From: Gammaproteobacteria bacterium
Lineage (GTDB): Bacteria; Pseudomonadota; Gammaproteobacteria; Pseudomonadales; Azotimanducaceae
NCBI GenBank assembly: GCA_030430515.1
Contig: JAUIKX010000002.1
Span: forward strand, 1 to 24,481
Reading direction: 5' to 3'
Length of the DNA: 24,481 nucleotides
Made by a program: the position numbers and the translations under genes. The notes under the pieces were generated by a model. The model searched no databases and had not been told where the DNA came from. It saw only the letters and a list, made by a program, of their open reading frames with translations. This document shows, one piece after another, positions 6,971 through 14,325 of the stretch (the first letter of the stretch is position 1; each line of letters starts with the position of its first letter).

Positions 6971-7510
6971 ATGCGATTGATTTCTGCTCTGCTGGGTGCT
7001 GCTTTGCTGGCGCTGGGCCTTTGCTCTTTTGCTCACGGCGATGGGCTTGCGGTTGGAGATCGCGCCCCCGACTGGACGCTGCCGGGTTCCGACGGCCAGA
7101 CGCATTCGTTGAATGCGCTTCGAGGCCGACATGTTGTGCTCGCCTGGTTTCCAAAAGCCTTCACCGGCGGCTGAACCCTCGAATGCAAGTCGCTGCGTGA
7201 CAGTGACCGGGAGATACGCAAATTCGATGTGGCTTACTTCATGGCGAGCGTGGACTCCCTCGAGGACAACACCGCCTTTGCCGAGAAGAACGGCGCGACT
7301 TTTCCGGTTCTGGCAGATCCCGGAAAAGAGGCTGCTAAAGCGTATGGTGTGCTTGCCATGCTGGGCTTTGCGAAGCGTTGGACGTTCTATATCGATCCGG
7401 AAGGCGTGATTGTGAAAATTGATAAAGATGTGGATCCGCGAACTGCCGGCGCGGATCTTCTTGAGCATCTGACAGCGTTGCAGGTACCGCCGGCTGACCT
7501 GGAACCCTGA
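6971..7510 (+). CDS. Exported AhpC/TSA-type peroxiredoxin with in-frame TGA (probable selenocysteine) at the peroxidatic position
   Basis: Reading TGA 7172-7174 as an amino acid gives one 179-residue protein. Residues 1-23 form a signal peptide (hydrophobic ALLGAALLALGL core, AHG then D), followed by a thioredoxin-fold peroxiredoxin: LAVGDRAPDWTLPGSDGQ, HVVLAWFPKAFTGG, the TGA at residue 68, TLECKSLRDSDREI, FMASVDSLEDN, FPVLADPGKEAAKAYGV and RWTFYIDPEG. The TGA falls exactly where BCP/PrxQ-type proteins have their peroxidatic Cys (consensus TPGC.....LRD). Cys72, four residues on, is the only cysteine after it and could serve as the resolving residue. Peroxiredoxins reduce hydroperoxides, and Sec at this site is known in other bacterial members. 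The ATG at 6971 follows GAGGTG. The alternative is a nonsense mutation of a Cys codon, but the downstream frame shows no decay. Confidence 0.85.
7175..7220 (+). promoter_or_regulatory. Candidate bacterial SECIS hairpin downstream of the in-frame TGA
   Basis: Just after the TGA, GTCGC (7189-7193) can pair with GTGAC (7197-7201) in a 5-bp stem with one G-U pair and a UGC loop (7194-7196). The loop begins 19 bases after the TGA and has a G among its first two bases, consistent with the loose bacterial SECIS consensus as I recall it. A competing fold pairs TGCGT (7194-7198) with ACGCA (7216-7220) around a larger loop. Both are short, so the structure is plausible, not proven. Confidence 0.45.
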
Positions 7511-7542
7511 AGCTCCGGCCAGCCGGGACGTCTGGTGCAGCC

Positions 7543-8787
7543 CTAGACGCGTTCGATGATGATTGCCGGCGCCATACCACCGCCCGCGCACATGGTGATC
7601 AGCCCGCGTTTTTTGCCCTGGCGCTCGAGCTCATCGAGAACGGTGCCGATCAGGATGGAGCCGGTTGCGCCAATCGGGTGACCGAGCGCCATGGCGCCGC
7701 CGTTGACGTTGACCTTCTCGCGATCGAGGTCCAGATCACGAATGAATTTTTCGGTGACGACGGAGAACGCTTCGTTGATCTCCCAGAGGTCGATGTCGTC
7801 CTTGCTGAGGCCTGCCCGTTCGAGCACTTTCTTTGCTGCCGACACCGGCGCATTCAGCATCAGCGTTGGGCAGTCACCCATGTTGGCGGTAGCGACGATG
7901 CGTGCGCGCGGGGTCATGCCGGATTTTTCGATGTAAGACTGCGAAGCCAGGAGGATGGCGGCTGCACCGTCGACGACACCAGACGAGTTGCCGGCATGAT
8001 GCACGTGGTTGATCTTGCCTTCGAGCTGGGGGTACTTCTTGTAGATCATCGAGCCGAATGTCGTGCCGTCTTCGGTGAAGGCCAGGTTCATGAAGTTGTC
8101 GAACACCGTCTTCAGCTCGGCGAGCGATTCCATCGTAGTGCCGGGACGGGGGAACTCCTCGCGATCCAGCGCCAGCGTACCGTCGTCGTTGTAGACCGGG
8201 ATCAACGACTTGTCGAAACGACCTTCGGCGATGGCACGGGCGGCTCGCTCCTGGCTGACTACCGCCAGGCGGTCTACCGCTTCGCGGTCGATGCCCTCGA
8301 GGGTGGCGATGGCATCGGCGCACACACCCTGCTGGGTCTGCGGGTGCAGTTCGCGCAGATGCAGATTGCCGGCGTCGAAAACCGGAGGAATGCTCGGGTC
8401 TCGCATGGTGGCGGTGAGGCTCATCATTTCCGTGCCGCCCGCGATTACCAGATCTTCCATGCCGGCCATGACCTGGGCTGCGCCCATGTTCACTGAGGTG
8501 ATGCCTGAGCCGCAGAAGCGGTCGAGGGTCACGCCGGATGCTTTGACGTCGTAGCCGGCATCCAGAGCGGCCATCCGACCCAGGTCGAAGCCCTGCTGAC
8601 CTTTCTGGGAGCTGGTACCCCAGATCACGTCATCAATTTCCGCTGTGTTGAGGTTGTTGCGCTCTGCGATTGCCTTGAGCACCGTGGATGCCAGGCGCTG
8701 CGGATGCAGGTGCGCGAGGGCGCCACGGCCCTGTTTGCCGATGCCGCGCGGTGTGCGGCAGGCGTCGATGATGTAAGCGTCGGCCAT
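7543..8787 (-). CDS. Thiolase (acetyl-CoA C-acetyltransferase / 3-ketoacyl-CoA thiolase)
   Basis: This 414-residue cytoplasmic thiolase either cleaves 3-ketoacyl-CoA with CoA (beta-oxidation) or condenses two acetyl-CoA. The acyl-accepting Cys92 lies in LDRFCGSGITS. The catalytic His370 is in NGGAMALGHPIGATGS and the base Cys400 in TMCAGGGMAPA; WEINEAF is also present. The protein is complete and slightly longer than the common 390-residue enzymes. The ATG at 8787 has AGAGG upstream. It converges on the peroxiredoxin gene and lies 53 bases downstream of the toroid-protein gene on the same strand. No partner hydratase or dehydrogenase is next to it, so degradative and biosynthetic roles cannot be separated. 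Confidence 0.95.
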   Translation of the reverse strand: MADAYIIDACRTPRGIGKQGRGALAHLHPQRLASTVLKAIAERNNLNTAEIDDVIWGTSSQKGQQGFDLGRMAALDAGYDVKASGVTLDRFCGSGITSVNMGAAQVMAGMEDLVIAGGTEMMSLTATMRDPSIPPVFDAGNLHLRELHPQTQQGVCADAIATLEGIDREAVDRLAVVSQERAARAIAEGRFDKSLIPVYNDDGTLALDREEFPRPGTTMESLAELKTVFDNFMNLAFTEDGTTFGSMIYKKYPQLEGKINHVHHAGNSSGVVDGAAAILLASQSYIEKSGMTPRARIVATANMGDCPTLMLNAPVSAAKKVLERAGLSKDDIDLWEINEAFSVVTEKFIRDLDLDREKVNVNGGAMALGHPIGATGSILIGTVLDELERQGKKRGLITMCAGGGMAPAIIIERV

Positions 8788-8840
8788 GGAGATACCTCTT
8801 CTGGTCAGGTTAAAGCACCAGATTCTAGCGGATTTGGGTC

Positions 8841-9839
8841 TCAGGGGGCGTAGAACAGATTGCTGGCGTCGGTGTGGCTTTCAAGGGCGTCTACAGCCAG
8901 GAGCACAGCGGCCGCCGTCCAGGTCGGGCGCTCGTCGGGCCAGAGCACTTTTTCGGCAAACTGGTAGCCGGTCCACCACGAGCCGTCCTCAGCCTGATAG
9001 GCGCTGAGCAGGTCAAACAGCTCGCGGGCCGTTTCCTGCTGGCCGACGGCTGCGTAGGACATTACGAGCTCGCAGCTCTCGGCGATGGTGACCCACGGTT
9101 CTTCCACGACACATCGGCACCCGATTTCCGGGTGCACGAATTCCTCGTGCCGTGCCTGCAGCCGATCGAGCCCCTCGTCCTTTCCGTAAACGCCGCAGAG
9201 CACAGGGTAGAACCAGTCCATGGCGAACCGCGCCTTGGACGGCCAGGTGCGATCGAATCGGTGGGGCCTGGAACGCAGGGCCTCACCAACCCGCTGGCGG
9301 GCAGCCTCAAGGTGTCGCGTGGGCCGGTCCAGAACCCTGGCGCAGTCCACTGCAGCTTCCAGACTCCGGTGAATGCTCGCGCAGCCGGTAATGAGCGCAT
9401 CTTCGTTGACGCCGTCGCCGAGATCTTCCGCCCAGAAGATCTCGCCGGTCTCCGCCTGCAGGTTGCAGACGTAGCCCATCGCCTTATCAACGACCGGCCA
9501 GAAATCCGCAAGAAACGCGCGATCGCGCGTGATCAGATAGTGATGCCATACGCCGGTTGCGATGTAGGCGACGAAGTTGCTCTCTATGCGGTTGGTGAGC
9601 GGTTGCCCGTCGGTATCGTAAGACGCAAACCAGCCGCCGTTGTCGAGCTGACAACGACCGAGCCATTCGTAAGCGCGCTCGGCATCGGCGCGATCCCCGG
9701 CGATCGACAGGCCCATTGCCGACTCGACATGGTTCCAGGGGTCCGTGTGATGGCCTTCGAACCAGGGGATGGCGCCGCTTGGCAGTTGCGTGCGGCTAAT
9801 GAACTCGGCAGTGCGTCGGCTGCGTTCCTCCCAGTTCAC
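8841..9839 (-). CDS. Alpha/alpha-toroid (prenyltransferase/cyclase-like) protein
   Basis: This 332-residue protein is built from helical repeats that include several QW-like turns: QLPSGAIPW, QLDNGGW, QAETGEIFW and QAEDGSWW. Such turns occur in terpene-cyclase and prenyltransferase toroids and in related (alpha/alpha)6 glycosidase folds. I see no clear squalene-cyclase DXDD motif, so catalysis is uncertain; a carbohydrate- or lipid-binding or hydrolase role is also possible. The start is the GTG at 9839, overlapping the methyltransferase stop (GTGA). A frame open to 10169 has no better start and would overlap the methyltransferase by over 300 bases. It is the last gene of a three-gene glycosyltransferase-methyltransferase-toroid set. 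Confidence 0.8.
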   Translation of the reverse strand: MNWEERSRRTAEFISRTQLPSGAIPWFEGHHTDPWNHVESAMGLSIAGDRADAERAYEWLGRCQLDNGGWFASYDTDGQPLTNRIESNFVAYIATGVWHHYLITRDRAFLADFWPVVDKAMGYVCNLQAETGEIFWAEDLGDGVNEDALITGCASIHRSLEAAVDCARVLDRPTRHLEAARQRVGEALRSRPHRFDRTWPSKARFAMDWFYPVLCGVYGKDEGLDRLQARHEEFVHPEIGCRCVVEEPWVTIAESCELVMSYAAVGQQETARELFDLLSAYQAEDGSWWTGYQFAEKVLWPDERPTWTAAAVLLAVDALESHTDASNLFYAP

Positions 9840-10558
9840 TGCTCGGCCCCGTCGTTGAAGTACATGACGACGCTCTTGCCCAACAGCGGGTTGAGCAACT
9901 TGTCGAGCGTGCGGGTGAGCCAGGGGCCTTGCATCAGATCCCACACCAGAAGCCTGTGATAGGTGCGCACCGGCCAGGCGCTCTCGCCCCGGTCCCAGAA
10001 CAGGCATCGAAGCCACCAGTACGGCACGTGCAGAGCGTGCGCCCAGTGCCGCTCGCGAAAGCTGAAACGTCGTTTCTCGATGGCTTTTTTCAGCGTGCCG
10101 GTTCGAAAGATACGAACGTGGCCGCCCGGTACCTCGTGGTAGGCGTCCGAAAACTGCCAGCACACCCATTCGGGAAAGAACCGCGGCACGCTGACGGCAA
10201 TGCGGCCGCCGGGTTTGAGGACCCTGCGGATCTCGTCGAGCACTGCTTCAAAGTCGGGAATGTGTTCGAGCACCTCAGAACAGACCACCACGTCGAACGT
10301 GTGATCCGGGAACGGCAGGGACAGCCCGCTGCCTCTGACGAAATTGAGGCAGCGATGGTGGTCGTCGGGGTCGACGAACTCCTGGAATCTGGCTTGGCTG
10401 GTGTTGAGGTCTTCTCCCGACAGATCTAGTCCCACCACCTCTATGGGTGCGTCCAGATAAGCCAGGATGCTGTGTCTTCCTTCGCCGCATCCGAGGTCGA
10501 GCAGTCGCTCACCGGGTTGCAGCTCGAGGCGCGCAAAATCGATCGTCTGCAGGCTCAT
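9836..10558 (-). CDS. Class I SAM-dependent methyltransferase
   Basis: This 240-residue methyltransferase has the Rossmann-type motif I DLGCGEGRHS at about residues 21-30. It also has an acidic strand-2 end (EVVGLDLSGED), FVRGSGLSLPFPDHTFDVV, CSEVLEHIPDFEAVLDEI and LKPGGRIAVSVPRFFPEW. These are typical of the Methyltransf_11/UbiE-like group that methylates small molecules or lipids. It probably uses S-adenosylmethionine on a product of the neighbouring GT4 enzyme. The ATG at 10558 overlaps the glycosyltransferase stop (ATGA), and its own stop overlaps the start of the toroid gene. The C-terminal third (YWWLRCLFWDRGESAW and after) is aromatic-rich and may form a lid or membrane contact. Confidence 0.92.
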   Translation of the reverse strand: MSLQTIDFARLELQPGERLLDLGCGEGRHSILAYLDAPIEVVGLDLSGEDLNTSQARFQEFVDPDDHHRCLNFVRGSGLSLPFPDHTFDVVVCSEVLEHIPDFEAVLDEIRRVLKPGGRIAVSVPRFFPEWVCWQFSDAYHEVPGGHVRIFRTGTLKKAIEKRRFSFRERHWAHALHVPYWWLRCLFWDRGESAWPVRTYHRLLVWDLMQGPWLTRTLDKLLNPLLGKSVVMYFNDGAEQ

Positions 10559-11823
10559 CCGATGACGCGCCTGTAGTGCTGCACCATGCGGTCGGCCGCC
10601 TGCTGCCAGGAGAACTCCCGCAGCACCCTCTCCCGGCCTGACTGACCCAGAACATGACGTCTGGGCTCGTTCTGCAGCAGCTCGCCGATTGCCTGCGCCA
10701 GCGCGCCGGAGGACTTGGCCGGCACCACGATGCCGGCATCCCCCACCACTTCAGGCAGGGCACCACCGTCGGTGCTGACCACTGGCACACCGCACGCCAT
10801 GGCCTCGCCGGCCGGCAGGCCGAATCCTTCATACTCCGATGGCACCACGGCAATGGAAGACTGAGCGTACAGCGCTACCAGCGTTTCGTTGGAGATGCCG
10901 GTATGAATCTCGATGTTGGGCCACAGTCCGGCCTTTTCGATCAGTGCTTCGGTCTTGCCGCCGGGCTTGGGCCGGCCGATGAACACGAGCTTCAGGTCTG
11001 GAAACGTCGGTAAGAGGCTGGCGATGGCTGGAATCAGGTGCTGGGTGCCCTTGAGCGGCTGGTCTGCGCTGGCGGTGGTGATGATCTGTACGGGGTTGCG
11101 TGGCGTACCTGGTATCGGCTTGAACTCGTCGCAGTCGATACCGTTGGGTACGACGGTGATGCGCTCGCCTGGCAGGCCGAATGCGGTTGCGATATCGCGT
11201 TTGGCGTTCTCACTGACGGTGACTATGTGCTCCAGGCGCTTCGCCACCCGGGTCTGCATGCGCAGAAAGTTGTGCCATCGGCGGATACCCAGTTTTTCGA
11301 TGCGGGTGTGGGCGTGCGCAAGTGCGATGTCCCGGTCCCAGGTGATCGGATGATGGATGGTGCTGGTGAGCGGCAGGCCGGCCGCCTGGATGTCCAGCAG
11401 GCCGCTGGCGAGGCTCTGGTTGTCGTGGATGATGTCGAACTGCTTGCCGTGGTGGCGCAGGTAGCGCCGCAGCCGTCTGCCGAACGTGTAGGGTTCTGGG
11501 AAACCTCCGGTGGCCATGGAGGTCCACTCAAAAAGATCGGTGGCGCTGCCCAGATGCGGGGCTTTGAGCGCGGTGAGATGGTTTTCTTCAGCGTACAGGT
11601 TGAGTCCCGGAAGCGGAATGAGTTCCACCGACGGGTGCAGATGCGGGTAAGGTTCCCCGGAAATGACGCTCACTGAGTGGCCGGCGTCTGCCAGCGCTTT
11701 CGACAGGTACTTGATGTACACGCCCTGGCCGCCGCTGAACGGGTTGCTGCGGTAGCCGCACAGGGCGATCTTCAGCGGTGTCGCAATGTCGCCCAGAGGC
11801 GCTGCGGCAGTGGCAGTCTGCAT
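10555..11823 (-). CDS. GT4 family glycosyltransferase
   Basis: This 422-residue GT-B retaining glycosyltransferase transfers a sugar from a nucleotide donor. The N-terminal acceptor domain begins KIALCGYRSNPFSGGQGVYI, with the glycine-rich loop. The C-terminal donor domain has VPNGIDCDEFKP, KLVFIGRPKPGGK and the E-x7-E motif in SEYEGFGLPAGEAMACG, followed by GGALPEVVGDAG. I chose the ATG at 11823; the frame is open to 11985, but that extension is not GT-like and runs across the divergent yaiI promoter region. The ribosome site is weak. It heads the coupled three-gene set with a methyltransferase and a toroid protein, which suggests a methylated glycoside or glycolipid product. The sugar donor and acceptor are unknown. 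Confidence 0.93.
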   Translation of the reverse strand: MQTATAAAPLGDIATPLKIALCGYRSNPFSGGQGVYIKYLSKALADAGHSVSVISGEPYPHLHPSVELIPLPGLNLYAEENHLTALKAPHLGSATDLFEWTSMATGGFPEPYTFGRRLRRYLRHHGKQFDIIHDNQSLASGLLDIQAAGLPLTSTIHHPITWDRDIALAHAHTRIEKLGIRRWHNFLRMQTRVAKRLEHIVTVSENAKRDIATAFGLPGERITVVPNGIDCDEFKPIPGTPRNPVQIITTASADQPLKGTQHLIPAIASLLPTFPDLKLVFIGRPKPGGKTEALIEKAGLWPNIEIHTGISNETLVALYAQSSIAVVPSEYEGFGLPAGEAMACGVPVVSTDGGALPEVVGDAGIVVPAKSSGALAQAIGELLQNEPRRHVLGQSGRERVLREFSWQQAADRMVQHYRRVIG

Positions 11824-11926
11824 GATGGATCGGAAGCCTGGTGATTCAAACGCCGGCAGGACAGTAGCCGATTCTGTGATGCGCGGGCAACTTGACTGGA
11901 TTGCCGGCATGGGTAACGGTGCCAGC

Positions 11927-12373
11927 ATGAAGATCTGGATTGACGGCGACGCCTGCCCCAACCCCGTTAAAAACGTGCTGTTCAAGGCGGCGGATCGTCG
12001 GGGTGTTGAAACGATTCTCGTGGCAAACCATTTCGTGCGGGTGCCGAACTCCGTCCATATCAGAGCCGTTCAGGTACCAGGCGGCTTTGATGAGGCAGAC
12101 CACGAAATCGCCCGGCAGGCTGAAGCGGGCGACCTTGTGATCACCGCGGATGTGCCGCTTGCGGACGAAGTTGTGGGCAAAGGCGCGATGGCGCTCAATC
12201 CGCGCGGTACGCTTTACGATGCAGAAAATATCAAGAGCCATCTATCCCGGCGGGACATGATGGAAGAGCTGCGTTCTTCGGGAATGGTCAGCGGCGGGCC
12301 GCCGGCTTTCTCGGCGAAAGACGTGCAGAACTTTGCTAATGCGCTCGACCGGCTGCTGGCGCGAGCGGTTTAG
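11927..12373 (+). CDS. yaiI: YaiI/YqxD family protein (DUF188)
   Basis: This 148-residue cytoplasmic protein matches E. coli YaiI closely by eye. It begins MKIWIDGDACPNPVK and contains GDLVITADVPLADEV, ALNPRGTLYDAENI and RDMMEELRSSGM. The conserved aspartates (DGDACPN, TADVPLAD) resemble a PIN/NYN-like nuclease acidic site, but the family has no established function. The ATG at 11927 gives the family's usual N-terminus; an ATG at 11909 and longer frames are possible but less likely. It is divergent from the glycosyltransferase gene (103-base gap). Its TAG overlaps the stop of the HD-domain gene by 4 bases on the opposite strand, so the two end tail to tail. Confidence 0.93.
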   Translation: MKIWIDGDACPNPVKNVLFKAADRRGVETILVANHFVRVPNSVHIRAVQVPGGFDEADHEIARQAEAGDLVITADVPLADEVVGKGAMALNPRGTLYDAENIKSHLSRRDMMEELRSSGMVSGGPPAFSAKDVQNFANALDRLLARAV

Positions 12374-13257
12374 ACGACTCTGACCAATCTTGCGATTTCC
12401 GCCCTGGTGCTGGTCTCGACCTCTTCACTGGTATGCAGATGGTGGTAGAGGTTGGCCAGCCATTGCTGGCCGTCCTGAATGCGTCCAAGGCTGCGCAGCC
12501 CTTCGCTGACAAACGGGCGAACCTGGCTTTCAAAAAACTCCGGGAAGCGTGCACGCAGCTCACCAGGGTTGGCGAAGTTCTGCCGCTCGGCTTCGCCGGT
12601 TTCCACGAATTCGGCGTACAGGCGCGGTAGCTTCTTGAGATACTGCGGATCGGCCATCTGCCCGAGCAGGTCGGCCGCCCGAACCAGCGCTGGAATGATG
12701 CCTACCGGCTGCTCCTGAGCGCTGCGGGAAACGGGAAACAGTGTGATGGCGATGGATGTGCGCAATCGTGACTCGTCGATGAACGAAGTGCCGGCGAATC
12801 TGTCCTCGACGTAGAGGCAGCTTCGCTCTACGTGGTACGGAGTGAGAAATGCATCGGTGCAACCTGGCGGCAGGGCCACCTGGTTGCCTGCAGCGTCAAT
12901 GACGCAGTGGCTCTCGGAATCGGCAGGCAGAAGGTCGCGCACATAACCGACGTCGTGAAACAGCATGGCCAACACGGCGTGCAGCCAGTCGTCGGCGTCG
13001 AGATCGCCGTTGCTGACCTGCCGCCCCTGGAGCATGGTCTGCCCGATGTCTGTAACAAGAATGGTGTGCTGAACGTCGTGATATGCGCAGTCGCAGCCGA
13101 GCATGATCTCGAGCGCGGTGCGGGCAGCATTCTCCAAGAGGGCACAATAGTCAGTGGGCGCGTTTGGAAACGCGTCATGGAACTTCGCCTGTATATGGCC
13201 GACGAATGCGTCGATCATGGTGCTGTTCGCGTTGAACACGGGCACCTCGGTGACCAT
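12370..13257 (-). CDS. HD-domain protein, putative metal-dependent phosphohydrolase
   Basis: This 295-residue protein has an HD-superfamily core. His60 and His64 lie in YHDVQHTILVTDIG, the metal-binding His101-Asp102 in MLFHDVGYVRD, and a later Asp in LVRAADLLGQM. These features suggest phosphohydrolase activity on a nucleotide or cyclic nucleotide, with the helical C-terminus (residues 200-295) as a separate region. The substrate cannot be deduced, and no GGDEF, EAL or PAS partner is attached. The ATG at 13257 has only a weak ribosome site; Met14 is an alternative start. It is divergent from metR across 129 bases and convergent with yaiI, so it is probably monocistronic. Confidence 0.82.
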   Translation of the reverse strand: MVTEVPVFNANSTMIDAFVGHIQAKFHDAFPNAPTDYCALLENAARTALEIMLGCDCAYHDVQHTILVTDIGQTMLQGRQVSNGDLDADDWLHAVLAMLFHDVGYVRDLLPADSESHCVIDAAGNQVALPPGCTDAFLTPYHVERSCLYVEDRFAGTSFIDESRLRTSIAITLFPVSRSAQEQPVGIIPALVRAADLLGQMADPQYLKKLPRLYAEFVETGEAERQNFANPGELRARFPEFFESQVRPFVSEGLRSLGRIQDGQQWLANLYHHLHTSEEVETSTRAEIARLVRVV

Positions 13258-13324
13258 TGAATGACGCTGATTCTACCTTCTGCGCCACCATTGCGGGCGT
13301 GCCGTAGTGCTCACTCGCAGGTGT

Positions 13325-13364
13325 AGTGGGTCACCACTTTTCTGAATATGATGCATGTATATCA
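13325..13364 (+). promoter_or_regulatory. Inverted-repeat elements upstream of metR
   Basis: Two imperfect dyads lie 23 to 62 bases before the metR ATG. AGTGG/CCACT around GTCA spans 13325-13338. A TGA...TCA element centred on ATGCAT spans 13343-13364, and only its outer triplets and core are symmetric. LysR regulators often bind such sites in the divergent gap and MetR of E. coli controls itself, so these are candidate autoregulatory sites. The match to the MetR consensus TGAA-N5-TTCA is poor. Confidence 0.28.
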
Positions 13365-13386
13365 CACTCATACGTGAACCTGACTC

Positions 13387-14316
13387 ATGTCACAGATCGA
13401 ACTTCGACACCTTCGCACGCTGGCTGCGTTGCGGGACACCGGGAGCCTGGTAGAAGCGGCGGAGCGGGTGTTTCTCACTCAATCGGCGCTTTCTCATCAG
13501 ATCAAGGATCTCGAGGAGCGCATTGGTTGTGCGCTTTTCATCCGCAAGACCAAACCGGTGCGTTTCACCAGCGCAGGCTCCAGGCTCGTCGCGTTGGCCG
13601 ATCAGGTGCTGCCGCTCATGCACCGCGCGGAGCTGGACGTGGCTCGGCTGGCCGGCGGCGAGTCCGGGCGGATACTCATGGCCATCGAATGTCACAGCTG
13701 CTTCGAATGGCTGCTTCCGGCGATAGACCGCTACCGCGAGCGATGGCCTGACGTAGAGCTCGATATTGCCAGCGGTTTCCCCTTTGCGCCGCTGCCGGCG
13801 CTCGCCAGAGGGGATCTGGATCTGGTGATCACTGCAGACCCGGTAGATAGTCTGGATCTGAGCTATCTGCCGCTGTTCAGCTACGAGGCACAGCTGGCGG
13901 TGAGCAAGGATCATGCGCTTGCCGGTCGGGAATGGGTGGAACCGATGGATCTTCAGGACCAGACCCTGATCTCCTATCCGGTCGATCGGTCTCGGCTCGA
14001 TGTTTTCAAATCATTTCTCGACGTGGCTGGCGTTGAGCCTGCGAGGGTGCGTACGGCCGAGCTGACGCCGATGATGATTCAGCTGGTGGCCAGCGGACGT
14101 GGCGTCACGTGCCTGCCGAACTGGGCGCTGCATGAGTACCGCGAGAAGCGCTACATCCATACGGCTTCGCTCGGAGAGGAGGGCATCTGGCCGACGCTTT
14201 ACGCGGCGGTTCGCGCCGACCAGGCGGATGCGACCTTCATGCAGGGGTTTGTAGACACCGCTCGGGAGACGTCGTTCGCCAACCTGCACGGCATCGTTAC
14301 CGCGGAATTGGGTTAG
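13387..14316 (+). CDS. metR: LysR family transcriptional regulator MetR
   Basis: This 309-residue activator of methionine biosynthesis genes responds to homocysteine in enterobacteria. It has an N-terminal winged HTH (LRHLRTLAALRDTGSLVEAA, LTQSALSHQIKDLEERIG, residues about 5-60) and a periplasmic-binding-protein-like effector domain. Blocks that match E. coli MetR by eye include AIECHSCFEWLLPAI, LDLVITADP, YPVDRSRLDVFKSFL and LYAAVR, which separates it from other LysR proteins. The ATG at 13387 gives the normal N-terminus with a weak ribosome site. No metE, metH or other methionine gene lies within the window, so it acts in trans. Its stop is 9 bases from the convergent PNPOx-like gene. Confidence 0.93.
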   Translation: MSQIELRHLRTLAALRDTGSLVEAAERVFLTQSALSHQIKDLEERIGCALFIRKTKPVRFTSAGSRLVALADQVLPLMHRAELDVARLAGGESGRILMAIECHSCFEWLLPAIDRYRERWPDVELDIASGFPFAPLPALARGDLDLVITADPVDSLDLSYLPLFSYEAQLAVSKDHALAGREWVEPMDLQDQTLISYPVDRSRLDVFKSFLDVAGVEPARVRTAELTPMMIQLVASGRGVTCLPNWALHEYREKRYIHTASLGEEGIWPTLYAAVRADQADATFMQGFVDTARETSFANLHGIVTAELG

Positions 14317-14325
14317 CGGGATCGG

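Noticed and set aside
6971..7174. Peroxiredoxin as a pseudogene with a nonsense mutation
   Set aside because: The stop is exactly at the catalytic Cys codon, is TGA rather than TAA or TAG, and the downstream frame is intact. Not excluded until sel genes are found.
7511..7542. Possible terminator between the convergent peroxiredoxin and thiolase genes
   Set aside because: Only a CCGG-N4-CCGG stem of about 4-5 bp with no T-tract; too weak to call.
7678..8496. 272-codon plus-strand frame opposite the thiolase
   Set aside because: It is antisense to a certain gene with intact catalytic motifs; its composition is what third-position GC bias on the opposite strand produces.
8874..9959. 361-codon plus-strand frame opposite the toroid protein and methyltransferase
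   Set aside because: It shows no recognisable domain and spans the antisense of two coupled genes; shadow of a GC-rich coding strand.
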